Source: Agromyces ramosus
Lineage (GTDB): Bacteria; Actinomycetota; Actinomycetes; Actinomycetales; Microbacteriaceae
Reading direction: 5' to 3'
Assembly: GCF_004216665.1 (NCBI RefSeq)
Contig: NZ_SGWY01000001.1
Location: 744,001 to 808,000, forward strand
DNA length: 64,000 bases
Shown here: in pieces, positions 8,534 to 16,378 of the stretch
Numbering within the stretch: position 1 is the stretch's first letter
How the letters are laid out: the number at the start of each line of letters is the position of its first letter
Notes under the pieces: generated by a model
Seen by the model: the letters and a program-made list of their open reading frames with translations, nothing else
Database searches by the model: none
What the model was told of the DNA's origin: nothing
Program-made: the position numbers and the translations under genes

Positions 8534-9400
8534 ATGACCACCACCGACACCTCGAACCGCCCGATCGACACGTCGTATGCCACGGCGCCGACCCGCACGA
8601 TCACCGCCGCCGGCGTGACCTTCGCCTACCGCGAGCTGGGACCGAAGGGCGGCATCCCCGTCGTCTTCTTCGTGCACCTCGCGGCGACGCTCGACAACTG
8701 GGACCCCCGCATCGTCGACCCGATCGCCAAGGATCACCACGTCATCACGTTCGACAACCGAGGGGTCGGCGCGTCCACCGGCGAGGTGGCCGACAGCGTC
8801 GAGGCGATGGCCGACGACGCCTACACCTTCATCACCGCCCTCGGATTCGACACGATCGACGTCTTCTCCTTCTCCCTCGGCGGCATGGTCGCGCAGGCGC
8901 TCGTGGCCAAGCACCCCGAGCTGGTCCGAAAGCTCGTCCTCACCGGGACGGGCCCGGCCGGCGGGAAGGACATCGACAAGGTCGCCGGAATCACGTACTG
9001 GGACATCCTGCGCGCGACCCTGACCCGGTCCGACCCGAAGGAGTTCCTCTTCTTCAACCGCAACGCCACTGGCAAGGCCGCCGGCAAGGCGTTCGTGAAG
9101 CGGCTCCAGGAGCGCACCGTCGACCGCGACGCCCCGGCCACGGTGAAGGTCCTCCAGACGCAGCTGAAGGCGATCAAGAAGTGGGGCCGCTCGGCTCCCG
9201 CCGACCTGTCGAAGCTCACCCAGCCCACCCTGATCGCCAACGGCGACAACGACCGGATGGTGCCCTCCGTGCTCTCCGAAGACCTGCACCGCCGCATCAC
9301 GGGATCCGAACTGGTCATCTACACCGACTCCGGCCACGGCGGCATCTTCCAGTACCACGACCGGTTCGCGCCCGTCGCGGTCGAGTTCCTCGCCCGCTGA
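8534..9400 (+). CDS. Alpha/beta-fold hydrolase
   Basis: A 288-residue alpha/beta hydrolase. Visible elements: 'FFVHLAATLDNWDP' at the oxyanion-loop position (the usual HGxP is replaced by HLAA), 'VITFDNRGVGAS', nucleophile elbow 'SFSLGGM' (Ser), 'LIANGDNDRMVPS' with the acid Asp, and 'GHGGIFQ' with the catalytic His. Members with DNRG after strand 4 include haloperoxidase-like and ring-cleavage-product hydrolases. The ATG has AAGGAG seven bases upstream; it is the first gene of an operon with the EthD-like gene (38 bp later) and a TetR. This points to inducible degradation or detoxification of a small organic molecule; substrate unknown. Confidence 0.85.
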   Translation: MTTTDTSNRPIDTSYATAPTRTITAAGVTFAYRELGPKGGIPVVFFVHLAATLDNWDPRIVDPIAKDHHVITFDNRGVGASTGEVADSVEAMADDAYTFITALGFDTIDVFSFSLGGMVAQALVAKHPELVRKLVLTGTGPAGGKDIDKVAGITYWDILRATLTRSDPKEFLFFNRNATGKAAGKAFVKRLQERTVDRDAPATVKVLQTQLKAIKKWGRSAPADLSKLTQPTLIANGDNDRMVPSVLSEDLHRRITGSELVIYTDSGHGGIFQYHDRFAPVAVEFLAR

Positions 9401-9438
9401 CCGGCACACCGGCATCCGAATCACCTGGAGGACGAACA

Positions 9439-10236
9439 ATGACCACCACGATCCCGTACACGAAGAAGCCCTTCGCATCATCGATCCTGCTCTGGATGCG
9501 CACCGACCAGTCGCGCCAGGAGGGAATGGACTACTGGAAGGGCCCGCACTCGAGGATCATCTCGGCGACCCCGGGATTCGACGAGTACCGGCAGCTCCAC
9601 CTCGCTGCACCGAATCCCGGGCTGTGGCCCGCCACACGCGGCGTCGAGACCGAGATTCCCGTGGATCGCAGGATCGATGGCGTGGCGGAGGTCACGTTCG
9701 CCTCGGCGCTCGCTCCATTGCGTGGCCGTACGCAGACGAGGCTCGCATACCGGGACGAGGTGAACGTGTTCCGGCGCACCCTGCTCTACGCCGGTCCGCC
9801 GCGCTCGACCCGCTGGTACGACGTCGCCCGACCCGGGCAGCGAACGGGTGCCCGAGCCCTGGTGTACCTCCGCAAGCGGGGCGGCGTCGGCACGGGCCCG
9901 TTCCGTACGTACCTCGCCGATGAACTGGTGCCCGCGCTCGCGACCGCCGGTGACTTGACCGAACTGCGCACCCAGGTCTTCATGCCCTGGAACGAGCGTC
10001 TCTGGAACACCCCCGACGTCGCCCACGACAACCCCGCCGACCAGCGGTTCCACGCCTCGCTGATCCTCGGCTTCACCGACGCATTCGCGCGAGCGGCGTT
10101 CTTCGACGGCCATGGGATCACGACTCTGTCGGACCCGTTGTCGGAGTTCGCCTCGGCCATCCACGCATACGACGTGTCCGAAGCATTGACCTATGTGAGG
10201 GAGGGCCACGTCCTGCCGGACTATGTTCGGAACTGA
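9439..10236 (+). CDS. EthD-like dimeric alpha/beta-barrel protein
   Basis: A 265-residue protein whose N-terminal half resembles EthD/stress-responsive ferredoxin-like barrels: 'SILLWMRTDQSRQEGMDYWK' followed by 'GPHSRIISATPGFDEYRQLH'. A second, weaker repeat of the fold appears near 140-250 ('ALVYLRKRGGVG', 'LILGFTDAFARAAF'). EthD-type proteins accompany oxidative degradation enzymes, sometimes as ring-modifying or accessory subunits; the reaction here is unknown. The start is an ATG at 9439 with CTGGAGG upstream. Its position between the hydrolase and the TetR argues for one inducible catabolic unit. Confidence 0.7.
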   Translation: MTTTIPYTKKPFASSILLWMRTDQSRQEGMDYWKGPHSRIISATPGFDEYRQLHLAAPNPGLWPATRGVETEIPVDRRIDGVAEVTFASALAPLRGRTQTRLAYRDEVNVFRRTLLYAGPPRSTRWYDVARPGQRTGARALVYLRKRGGVGTGPFRTYLADELVPALATAGDLTELRTQVFMPWNERLWNTPDVAHDNPADQRFHASLILGFTDAFARAAFFDGHGITTLSDPLSEFASAIHAYDVSEALTYVREGHVLPDYVRN

Positions 10237-10269
10237 GCACAGTCAGATCGAATCCCTGGAAGGACCGAC

Positions 10270-10869
10270 ATGTCGCTGGCCACCCCACCGGTCGGACGCC
10301 GCGAGCGCAACAAGCAGGCCAAGCTCGAACGCATCACCGCGGCCGCGCGAGAACTCTTCGCCGAGCACGGCGTCGACGACGTCACCACGCAGCAGATCGC
10401 CGAGAAGGCCGACATCGGCACCGGCACCCTGTTCCTCTACGCCAAGACCAAGGGCGAGCTGCTGCTGCTCGTGCAGAACTCCGGCTACGTCGACGCGCTC
10501 GAGGAGGGAAGGGCGGCCGCCGCAAGCATTCCCGATGCGCTCGACGCGGTGATGGCCATCATCCGTCCGATCGTGGCGTGCAACCGCATCCAGATCGACA
10601 ACGGGCGCACCTACCTGCGGGAACTCGTCTTCGGCGACCCCGACGAGCCGTACCACCGCGACGCCATCACGCTCACGCTGCAGACCGAGGACGCGATCGC
10701 CGGCGTGCTGCGACGCGACGACCGGGTCGGCCACGATGACGCCGCCACGCTCGCGCACGTCGTCTCTGCGATCATGTTCATCGGCATGGCATCGCCGGCC
10801 AACGTCGCCCGCACCGTCGAGGAGATCCTGCAGGAGATCAGGGACCAGGTGCGCGTTCTCATAGGCTGA
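10270..10869 (+). CDS. TetR/AcrR family transcriptional regulator
   Basis: A 199-residue TetR regulator ending the operon that starts at 8534. The DNA-binding domain covers about residues 12-58: 'RITAAARELFAEHGVDDVTT' then 'QQIAEKADIGTGTLFLYAKT'. The rest is a variable ligand-binding helix bundle. Being the last gene of the operon, it is probably autoregulatory and represses the promoter at 8456. The start is an ATG after GGAAGGA. The ligand is expected to be a substrate or product of the co-transcribed hydrolase and EthD-like protein (inference). Confidence 0.85.
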   Translation: MSLATPPVGRRERNKQAKLERITAAARELFAEHGVDDVTTQQIAEKADIGTGTLFLYAKTKGELLLLVQNSGYVDALEEGRAAAASIPDALDAVMAIIRPIVACNRIQIDNGRTYLRELVFGDPDEPYHRDAITLTLQTEDAIAGVLRRDDRVGHDDAATLAHVVSAIMFIGMASPANVARTVEEILQEIRDQVRVLIG

Positions 10870-10928
10870 GCGCGCCCCACCCTCGGTTCTCGCGTCCAGG
10901 ACCCGGCCTTCGCTGCGGGAATGGCCGC

Positions 10929-10960
10929 CACTTGGCCACTTCGCCACTTCGCCACTTCGC
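10929..10960. repeat. Octamer tandem array (CACTTCGC)4
   Basis: Four 8 bp units, the first CACTTGGC and three exact CACTTCGC. The word shares the CACTTC core with the octamer array at 7311-7475, a second occurrence of the same repeat type 3.5 kb away. Confidence 0.8.
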
Positions 10961-10966
10961 CACCAG

Positions 10967-11060
10967 CGGATGCCGCACAGCAGACGAGGGCGAGCGGATG
11001 CCGCAGAACAGACGAGTGCGACGGATGCCGCAGAGCAGACGAGTGCGACGGATGCCGCGC
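10967..11060. repeat. 27-28 bp tandem repeat starting with CGGATGCCGC
   Basis: Four unit starts at 10967, 10995, 11022 and 11049. Each unit begins CGGATGCCGC and continues with CAGA-CAGACGAGTGCGA-like sequence. The array abuts the 3' end of the dienelactone-hydrolase-like gene at 11070. Confidence 0.8.
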
Positions 11061-11069
11061 AGCGGGTCC

Positions 11070-11666
11070 CTACGCCGCGGAGCCCGCATCCGCGCGCGCC
11101 GACCGGCTGAGCGCTCGCAGCCACTCGAGCACCGAGGCCTCGAGTTTGGCGGCGAGTGCGGCGTCGTAGTCCGCACTCGTCGGGTCGGCGAAGAGGTGCG
11201 CCGAGCCCGGGTACAGCTCGAGTGAGCCGGCTGCCTCAGCGACCAACCCTCTCGCGACCTCGAGGTCGACCCAGGGATCGTGCTCGGTCGTGTGCACCGC
11301 AAGCGCGACCTCCGTCGGCCACGGTGTCTCGAAGGCCGCGGACGGCAGGCAGCCCGACATCAGGAGCGCGCCGCGCGCGCCGGGCCTGGTCTGGGCGAGC
11401 AGTTGGGCCGGCCCGGTGCCGAGCGAGAAGCCGGCGTACACGAGGTCGTTGGGCAGCGATGCGGCGGCCGCGGCTGCGCGGTTCGCGAGTTCGGGGATGC
11501 CGATCTCGTCACGGTACGCAACGCCCTCGTCGAGCGTCGCGAACACTCGCCCGTCGTAGTAGTCGGGCGTGTGCACGGTGTGCCCCGCCGAGCGCAGCGT
11601 CTCGGCGAACGCGAGGACTCCATCGGTGAGTCCCTGGCCATGGTGGAAGAGGAGGATCTCGATCAT
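11070..11666 (-). CDS. Dienelactone hydrolase family protein
   Basis: A 198-residue alpha/beta hydrolase of the dienelactone hydrolase type. It starts 'IEILLFHHGQGLTDGVLAFA' and contains 'GHTVHTPDYYDGRVF' and the nucleophile region 'YAGFSLGTGPAQ' (Ser in place of the Cys of classic DLH). An acidic segment near 'TTEHDPWVD' and 'YPGSAHLFAD' (His) complete the expected triad. A close paralogue lies at 56129-56704, so one lineage has spread in this genome. The ATG at 11664-11666 is directly followed, on the other side, by a perfect palindrome and then the divergent TetR at 11710, which presumably represses it. Confidence 0.85.
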   Translation of the reverse strand: MIEILLFHHGQGLTDGVLAFAETLRSAGHTVHTPDYYDGRVFATLDEGVAYRDEIGIPELANRAAAAAASLPNDLVYAGFSLGTGPAQLLAQTRPGARGALLMSGCLPSAAFETPWPTEVALAVHTTEHDPWVDLEVARGLVAEAAGSLELYPGSAHLFADPTSADYDAALAAKLEASVLEWLRALSRSARADAGSAA

Positions 11667-11683
11667 GTTGTACAGTGTACAAC
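11667..11683. promoter_or_regulatory. TetR operator: perfect 17 bp palindrome between divergent genes
   Basis: GTTGTACA-G-TGTACAAC, two perfect 8 bp arms around one base, touching the start codon of the minus-strand hydrolase. A second half-site-like GTACAAT lies at 11697-11703 and doubles as a -10 for the TetR gene. Position and symmetry fit an autoregulated TetR operator. Confidence 0.75.
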
Positions 11684-11709
11684 TTAATTGATCGGCGTAC
11701 AATAGCGCT

Positions 11710-12354
11710 ATGGCACGATCCGTCGGGCAACGCGCGGGCCTCACACGAGAGCAGATCACGGATGCCGCGATGGGCCTGCTCCACGACGAGGGACTCGACG
11801 CCGTGTCGATGCGACGAGTGGCGGATCGCCTGGGCGTCGCGCCGAACAGCATCTACGCGCATGTCGCAGACAAGGCCGCACTCGTCGACGAGCTGATCGA
11901 CGCGATGCTCGGCACCGTGTCGACGCCGACCGACGACGGATGGCGGGAACGCATCGAGCGCGTGATGCGAGACAGCCGAGGCGCCCTCCTCGCGCATCCC
12001 GATCTGATCCCGTTCGCGCTCGTGCGGCAATCGGTGGGGCCGAACGCGCTACGACTCGGCGAGGTGACGCTCACCTCGCTCCGCGAGGCGGGCCTCGATG
12101 GGGCGGAGGCCGTGACCGGGCTCCAGGTGCTGCTCGTGCACACCATCGGCTCGGCGGCGTTCGAGGCCGGACGCACGCAGGACCCGGAGCCGGCGGCGCG
12201 CAGCCGCCGTGGCCGCGAACGTGCCGTGGACTTCGGCGGGGTCACGGCAGAACTCAGCGACCCGATCTCCCGCTGGAGCGGCGACGTGGTGTTCGAGCGC
12301 GGCCTCGCGTGGCTGCTCGACGGACTCGTGTCCGACACCGCGTCGCACGACTGA
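11710..12354 (+). CDS. TetR family regulator with TetR_C-type ligand domain
   Basis: A 214-residue regulator. The HTH region is 'REQITDAAMGLLHDEGLDAV' and 'SMRRVADRLGVAPNSIYAHV' (about 13-55). The C-terminal part, with 'HPDLIPFALVRQSVGPNALR' and 'GLQVLLVHTIGSAAFEAGR', resembles the tetracycline-repressor-type C-domain. It is transcribed away from the dienelactone-hydrolase-like gene with a palindromic operator between them, so autoregulation and control of that gene are likely. No efflux pump is adjacent, so a drug-response role is not indicated. Confidence 0.85.
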   Translation: MARSVGQRAGLTREQITDAAMGLLHDEGLDAVSMRRVADRLGVAPNSIYAHVADKAALVDELIDAMLGTVSTPTDDGWRERIERVMRDSRGALLAHPDLIPFALVRQSVGPNALRLGEVTLTSLREAGLDGAEAVTGLQVLLVHTIGSAAFEAGRTQDPEPAARSRRGRERAVDFGGVTAELSDPISRWSGDVVFERGLAWLLDGLVSDTASHD

Positions 12355-12465
12355 CGAGTCGTCAGCGCGTCGCGGCGGAGGCGTGCCGAAACGGCACGCG
12401 AACCTGCCGATCGAGCCTCCAGTCCGTACGCTTCGATCCAGCGGATGCCTCGCGACGCCGCTCGC

Positions 12466-12909
12466 TCACATCCGGGTGTCGCCGCGCTGTGCTGCGGCGG
12501 AGTACACCGTGAGGCGCTCGCGCAGGGAGCCCGCGTGCAGCTCGAACAGGTGGCCATCGTCGTCGTGGAAATAGATGGAGTCGCCTTCGCCGTCGACGCG
12601 CGATCGCGGCGGACGAATGTCGAGGCCGAGCTCCGAGATCGTCGCGCGCAGTGCCGGCAGGTCTTCGCGCTGCACCTGGAACGCGACGTGGTTGTACGTG
12701 CGCGGCAGCATCGTGTGGCCCCGCATGATGGCGACCCAGGTCGCCGTGTCGCCCTCGCCGACCAGGAAGAACCGCTCCTCCGAGAGCGAGAAGGTGTCGT
12801 TGCCGCTGTCGTAGACACGAGCCGCCCCGAGCACCGTGGTCAGCACCTGCTCCATGCGATCCAGGTCGCTCACGATGAAGGTGATGTGGCTGAGGCCGGT
12901 GCTGCGCAT
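12466..12909 (-). CDS. fosX: FosX-like fosfomycin resistance hydrolase
   Basis: A 147-residue VOC-superfamily protein with the hallmarks of FosX, the Mn(II)-dependent enzyme that hydrolyses the fosfomycin epoxide. It opens 'GLSHITFIVSDLDRMEQVL', giving the first metal His. 'LPRTYNHVAFQVQ' gives the second His, and 'VDGEGDSIYFHDDDGHLFEL' contains the substrate and metal-ligand region with the metal Glu. The close match of these blocks to characterised FosX supports the name, but activity is not proven, and FosA/FosB relatives or chromosomal VOC proteins are alternatives. The ATG at 12907-12909 places the fold start correctly. The gene stands alone, not on a recognisable mobile element. Confidence 0.8.
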   Translation of the reverse strand: MRSTGLSHITFIVSDLDRMEQVLTTVLGAARVYDSGNDTFSLSEERFFLVGEGDTATWVAIMRGHTMLPRTYNHVAFQVQREDLPALRATISELGLDIRPPRSRVDGEGDSIYFHDDDGHLFELHAGSLRERLTVYSAAAQRGDTRM

Positions 12910-12941
12910 GCCGATCACGCTACCGGGCACGACGAACACGC

Positions 12942-12978
12942 CGAACGCCCGGTCCTCGAGATGAGAACCGGGCGTTCG
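12942..12978 (-). terminator. Strong 12 bp hairpin downstream of the Clp ATPase
   Basis: Perfect inverted repeat CGAACGCCCGGT...ACCGGGCGTTCG with a 13 bp loop, lying about 100 bp beyond the Clp gene's stop and just upstream of fosX. It most likely terminates Clp transcription. Confidence 0.75.
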
Positions 12979-12992
12979 TTTCCTGGAAGGCA

Positions 12993-13053
12993 GAATCCCG
13001 TTCGTGTCGCGGAATCCCGGTCGAACCGGATTCCAGCGCCAGAACGGGATTCC
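12993..13053. repeat. Nested inverted repeats between clp and its terminator
   Basis: Outer arms GAATCCCGTTC (12993-13003) and GAACGGGATTC (13042-13052) are perfect complements. They enclose a second near-perfect repeat, GGAATCCCGGT/ACCGGATTCC (13011-13034). A cruciform or two alternative RNA hairpins could form; it may act as an additional terminator for the Clp transcript. Confidence 0.6.
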
Positions 13054-13079
13054 GGCAGGGCGCAGCGGATGCCTCCGGC

Positions 13080-15668
13080 TTACGCCGCGGCTGGCACCTC
13101 CACGGTGGCGCGCGGCACGGGCACCACGACGAACATGCCGTCCGCGGCATCCACGCGCACGCCCTCGCCATCGCCGAGCGCGCCGCTCACGAACAGGTCG
13201 CTGATGCGGTCGTCGATCTCGCGCTGGATCACGCGACGCAGCGGGCGAGCACCGTACTCGGGCTCGTAGCCGCGCTCCGCGAGGAGCGCCACCGCGGCAT
13301 CCGTCACCTCGAAGGTGACCTCACGCGCGGCGAGCCGCTTCGAGGTCGCGCCGAGCATGAGCCTGACGATCTGCGCCAGCTCGGCCTCGCCGAGCTTCTG
13401 GAAGAGCACGATCTCGTCGATGCGGTTCAGGAACTCGGGCCGCATGGCCTCGCGCACCTTGCCCATCACGCGAGCCCGCACGTCATCCGAAGACGAGAAG
13501 CCCGAGCCGTCGGTCGAGGCGACGAACCCGAGCGCACCCGACCGCGACGCGAGGAACTCCGAGCCGAGGTTCGAGGTCATGATGACCACCGTGTTGCGGA
13601 AGTCGACCGTGCGACCCTGGCCGTCGGTGAGGCGTCCGTCGTCGAGCACCTGCAGCAGCAGGTTGAACACGTCGGGGTGCGCCTTCTCGATCTCGTCGAA
13701 CAGCACGATCGAGTACGGGTTCCGCCGTACGCGCTCGGTGAGCTGCCCGGCCTCGTCGTAGCCGACGTATCCGGGAGGGGCGCCGACGAGCCGCGACACG
13801 GTGTGCCGCTCGCCGAACTCGCTCATGTCGAAGCGGATCACGGCGGTCTCGTCGTCGAACAGGCTCGCCGCGAGCGACTTCGCCAGCTCGGTCTTGCCGA
13901 CACCCGTCGGGCCGAGGAACAGGAACGATCCGACCGGGCGACGCGCGTCGCCCATGCCGGTGCGGCTGCGGCGCACGGCCTTGGCGACCGCGGTGACCGC
14001 GTCGTCCTGGCCGATCACGCGCGAGTGCAGCTCGCCCTCGAGGTCGCCGAGGCGCTCGCGCTCGGACTCGGTGAGGCGGTTCACCGGAATGCCGGTGGCC
14101 CGCGAGATCACCGCGGCGATCTCGGCCTCGTCGATCACGGCCTCTCGCTGCTGAGCGGATGCCGCGGCGCGGCCGGCTGCGGTCACCTCGTCGAGCTTCG
14201 CCTGCACCTTCGAGATCTCGTCGCGGATGCGCGAGGCCTCCTCGTAGTGCTCGGCGCCGACGGCGGCGTTCTTGTCGGCCTCGAGGTCGGCGAGCCGCGC
14301 GATGAGCGCGGAGACATCCGTCTTCACGCCGAGCCGCAGGCGCAGCCGCGCCCCGGCCTGGTCGATGAGGTCGATGGCCTTGTCGGGAAGCACGCGGTCG
14401 GTGAGGTAGCGCGCACTGAGCTCGACGGCGGCGCGAAGCGCGGCATCCGTGTACTCGATGCCGTGGTGCTCCTCGTAGGCGGGCTTCAGCCCGTGCAGGA
14501 TGAGCACGGCGTCCTCGATCGAGGGTTCGCCGACGCGCACCGGCTGGAACCGGCGCTCGAGGGCGGGGTCCTTCTCTATGGTGCGGTACTCCTTGAGCGT
14601 GGTCGCACCCACGAGGTGCAGCTCACCGCGCGCGAGGCGCGGCTTCAGGATGTTGCCCGCGTCCATGCCGTCGCCACCGCCGCTGCCGCCTGCGCCGACG
14701 ACCGTGTGCACCTCGTCGATGAACACGATGAAGTCGCCCTTGTGCTCGGCGATCTCGTCGATCGTCTTGGTGAGGCGCTCCTCGAAGTCACCGCGGTAGC
14801 GGGTGCCCGCGAGCATGGCGGGCAGGTCGAGCGACACGACGCGCTTGCCGAGCAGCTGCTCGGGCACGTTCTCCTCGACGATCGCGCGGGCGAGGCCCTC
14901 GACGATCGCGGTCTTGCCCACGCCGGCCTCGCCGACCAGCACCGGGTTGTTCTTGGTGCGGCGGCTGAGGATCTCGATGGCCTGCTCGATCTCGTCGACG
15001 CGTCCGATCACGGGGTCGAGCTCGCCGTTCTCGGCGAGGGCCGTCAGGTCGGTGCCGAACTTGTCGAGCATCGGGGTCGCGGATGCCGCGGCGCCCGCGC
15101 TGCCCGCGTCGCCCTCGCCCTCTGCGCCTTCGGCGCCCGGGGTAACGGTCTCGCGGATCTGCTGCGTGAGCGCCTCGGCGGTGACGCCGGCGCGCGCGAG
15201 CACCTGCCCGGCGGGGGCGTCCTGCCCGAGCACGAGCGCGAAGAAGAGGTGCTCGGGGTCGATGTAGGTCGAGCCGGCCGAGCGCGCGACCTGGTAGGCG
15301 TGGAACAGCGCGCGGCTGGCGCTCGGGGTGATCGTGGCCGCGTTGATGTCGGCGGTCTCACCCGCGGCGGGCAGGCGCGCCTCAGTCGCGGTGATGATGC
15401 GCTCGGGTGCGACGCCGATGCGCTGGATGGCCTGCGTGACCGCCTCGTCCTCGACGATGACGCGCAGGATGTGCAGGGCGTCGAGCTCGGTCTGACCGCG
15501 CTCGAGCGCGAAGCGTCCTGCCTGCTGCAGGATGCCTTGCGTGCGGGCGGTCAGGAACCGGCTGAGGTCGATCGACCGAGCCTGACGCGCCTGCTCTCCC
15601 GCAAGGTACCGGCTGAGGAACTCGTCGAACGAGCTCGCGCCGGCTTCGGGGTTGAAGTCTTCGGGCAC
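13080..15668 (-). CDS. clpC: ClpC-like AAA+ ATPase (Clp protease regulatory subunit)
   Basis: HSP100 unfoldase of 862 residues that would thread substrates into ClpP or remodel proteins. Order of parts: an N-terminal Clp-N double repeat (about 10-165), a linker, AAA module D1 with Walker A 'GEAGVGKT' and Walker B 'FIVFIDEVH', then a short middle segment with a UVR-like motif ('[12 protein letters not shown]') instead of ClpB's long coiled coil. D2 follows with '[12 protein letters not shown]' and 'LFDEIEKAH'. The LGF loop for ClpP docking is present in '[10 protein letters not shown]'. These point to ClpC rather than ClpB. The GTG start at 15666-15668 follows AGGAGG. A HAIR element at 15684 makes this a probable HspR-regulated heat-shock gene, which is more usual for ClpB in actinobacteria. 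Confidence 0.85.
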   Translation of the reverse strand: MPEDFNPEAGASSFDEFLSRYLAGEQARQARSIDLSRFLTARTQGILQQAGRFALERGQTELDALHILRVIVEDEAVTQAIQRIGVAPERIITATEARLPAAGETADINAATITPSASRALFHAYQVARSAGSTYIDPEHLFFALVLGQDAPAGQVLARAGVTAEALTQQIRETVTPGAEGAEGEGDAGSAGAAASATPMLDKFGTDLTALAENGELDPVIGRVDEIEQAIEILSRRTKNNPVLVGEAGVGKTAIVEGLARAIVEENVPEQLLGKRVVSLDLPAMLAGTRYRGDFEERLTKTIDEIAEHKGDFIVFIDEVHTVVGAGGSGGGDGMDAGNILKPRLARGELHLVGATTLKEYRTIEKDPALERRFQPVRVGEPSIEDAVLILHGLKPAYEEHHGIEYTDAALRAAVELSARYLTDRVLPDKAIDLIDQAGARLRLRLGVKTDVSALIARLADLEADKNAAVGAEHYEEASRIRDEISKVQAKLDEVTAAGRAAASAQQREAVIDEAEIAAVISRATGIPVNRLTESERERLGDLEGELHSRVIGQDDAVTAVAKAVRRSRTGMGDARRPVGSFLFLGPTGVGKTELAKSLAASLFDDETAVIRFDMSEFGERHTVSRLVGAPPGYVGYDEAGQLTERVRRNPYSIVLFDEIEKAHPDVFNLLLQVLDDGRLTDGQGRTVDFRNTVVIMTSNLGSEFLASRSGALGFVASTDGSGFSSSDDVRARVMGKVREAMRPEFLNRIDEIVLFQKLGEAELAQIVRLMLGATSKRLAAREVTFEVTDAAVALLAERGYEPEYGARPLRRVIQREIDDRISDLFVSGALGDGEGVRVDAADGMFVVVPVPRATVEVPAAA

Positions 15669-15683
15669 CAATCCTCCTGGGAA

Positions 15684-15704
15684 CTTGAGTTGGGTACGCT
15701 CAAG
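15684..15704. promoter_or_regulatory. HAIR element (HspR operator) upstream of clp
   Basis: CTTGAGT-N7-GCTCAAG matches the established HAIR consensus CTTGAGT-N7-ACTCAAG at 13 of 14 positions. It sits 16-36 bp before the GTG start of the Clp gene, so bound HspR would block its promoter. HspR itself is not in the window. Confidence 0.8.
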
Positions 15705-16378
15705 TCCAACGCGGAGGGTGCGCGGGTATTCCCGGGCCCTCCTGGGGGCTCGTCGTTCCTTTGTGTGTGCAAGGCGCTTCTCGACCGGGTCCACCACTGG
15801 GGCAGACTCGCACCCTCGATTCTTCGCTCAACACCATCGGCAGACATTTCTCCACAGCCGGTTAGCTCACCCGGTTGACGTAGTGAGCACTGGCGCCAGT
15901 CGTAGGTGCAGCCTTCGTTTCGCTCCGGTTCAGTTCCGCGGTTCCTTGAGGGTCAATTTCCGCGATCTGAACCTCCTAGTCGTCAGTCGCTCCGTGGGAA
16001 CGGCTCGCCCGCGGGCCATGGGTCGAACAATTCGAAGTGAGCGCTGAGCGTTGCTGGCGGGTCGACGGTCTCCATGTGGTGGCCGATTAGGGACGATTTG
16101 CTCCAGACCTCAAAAGCACTAACCGGGTGGATCGGATCTGGATGCAGCCAGAGTGTCGGTATCTCCTACGTGACACGCCACGGCAACACGTCGTGCGCCA
16201 ACAGCAACGCCGAATGCCGGAGTTGCGTGACCGCGCGACGGACGTTCGCGGCTGAGCCTCCATTGGCGTGGGCTGCAGGGTCCTCGCGGACGAATCTCGC
16301 ATCGAGTTTCGCTCAGCGACGTAAAGATCGGACTTGTTACCTACGCCAACCTGTGTGAACGACGACCCACTGGCCGTG
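15705..16378. other. Gap at the left border of the low-GC island
   Basis: No gene supported. Composition falls from about 70% GC towards the island's lower value within this stretch. A perfect 12 bp palindrome ACTGGCGCCAGT lies at 15889-15900. Short open frames here have no recognisable motif or ribosome site. No tRNA, integrase or direct repeat marking an attachment site was found. Confidence 0.5.

Noticed and set aside
12993-13053. A riboswitch or structured regulatory RNA
   Set aside because: It is downstream of clp, not in a leader, and shows only simple inverted repeats.
13677-15878. A 733-codon plus-strand open frame opposite the Clp ATPase
   Set aside because: Antisense shadow; the minus strand has complete AAA+ motifs, a ribosome site and an HspR operator.
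15652-16358. Small plus-strand open frames in the gap left of the island
   Set aside because: No ribosome site, no motif and composition typical of noncoding DNA.
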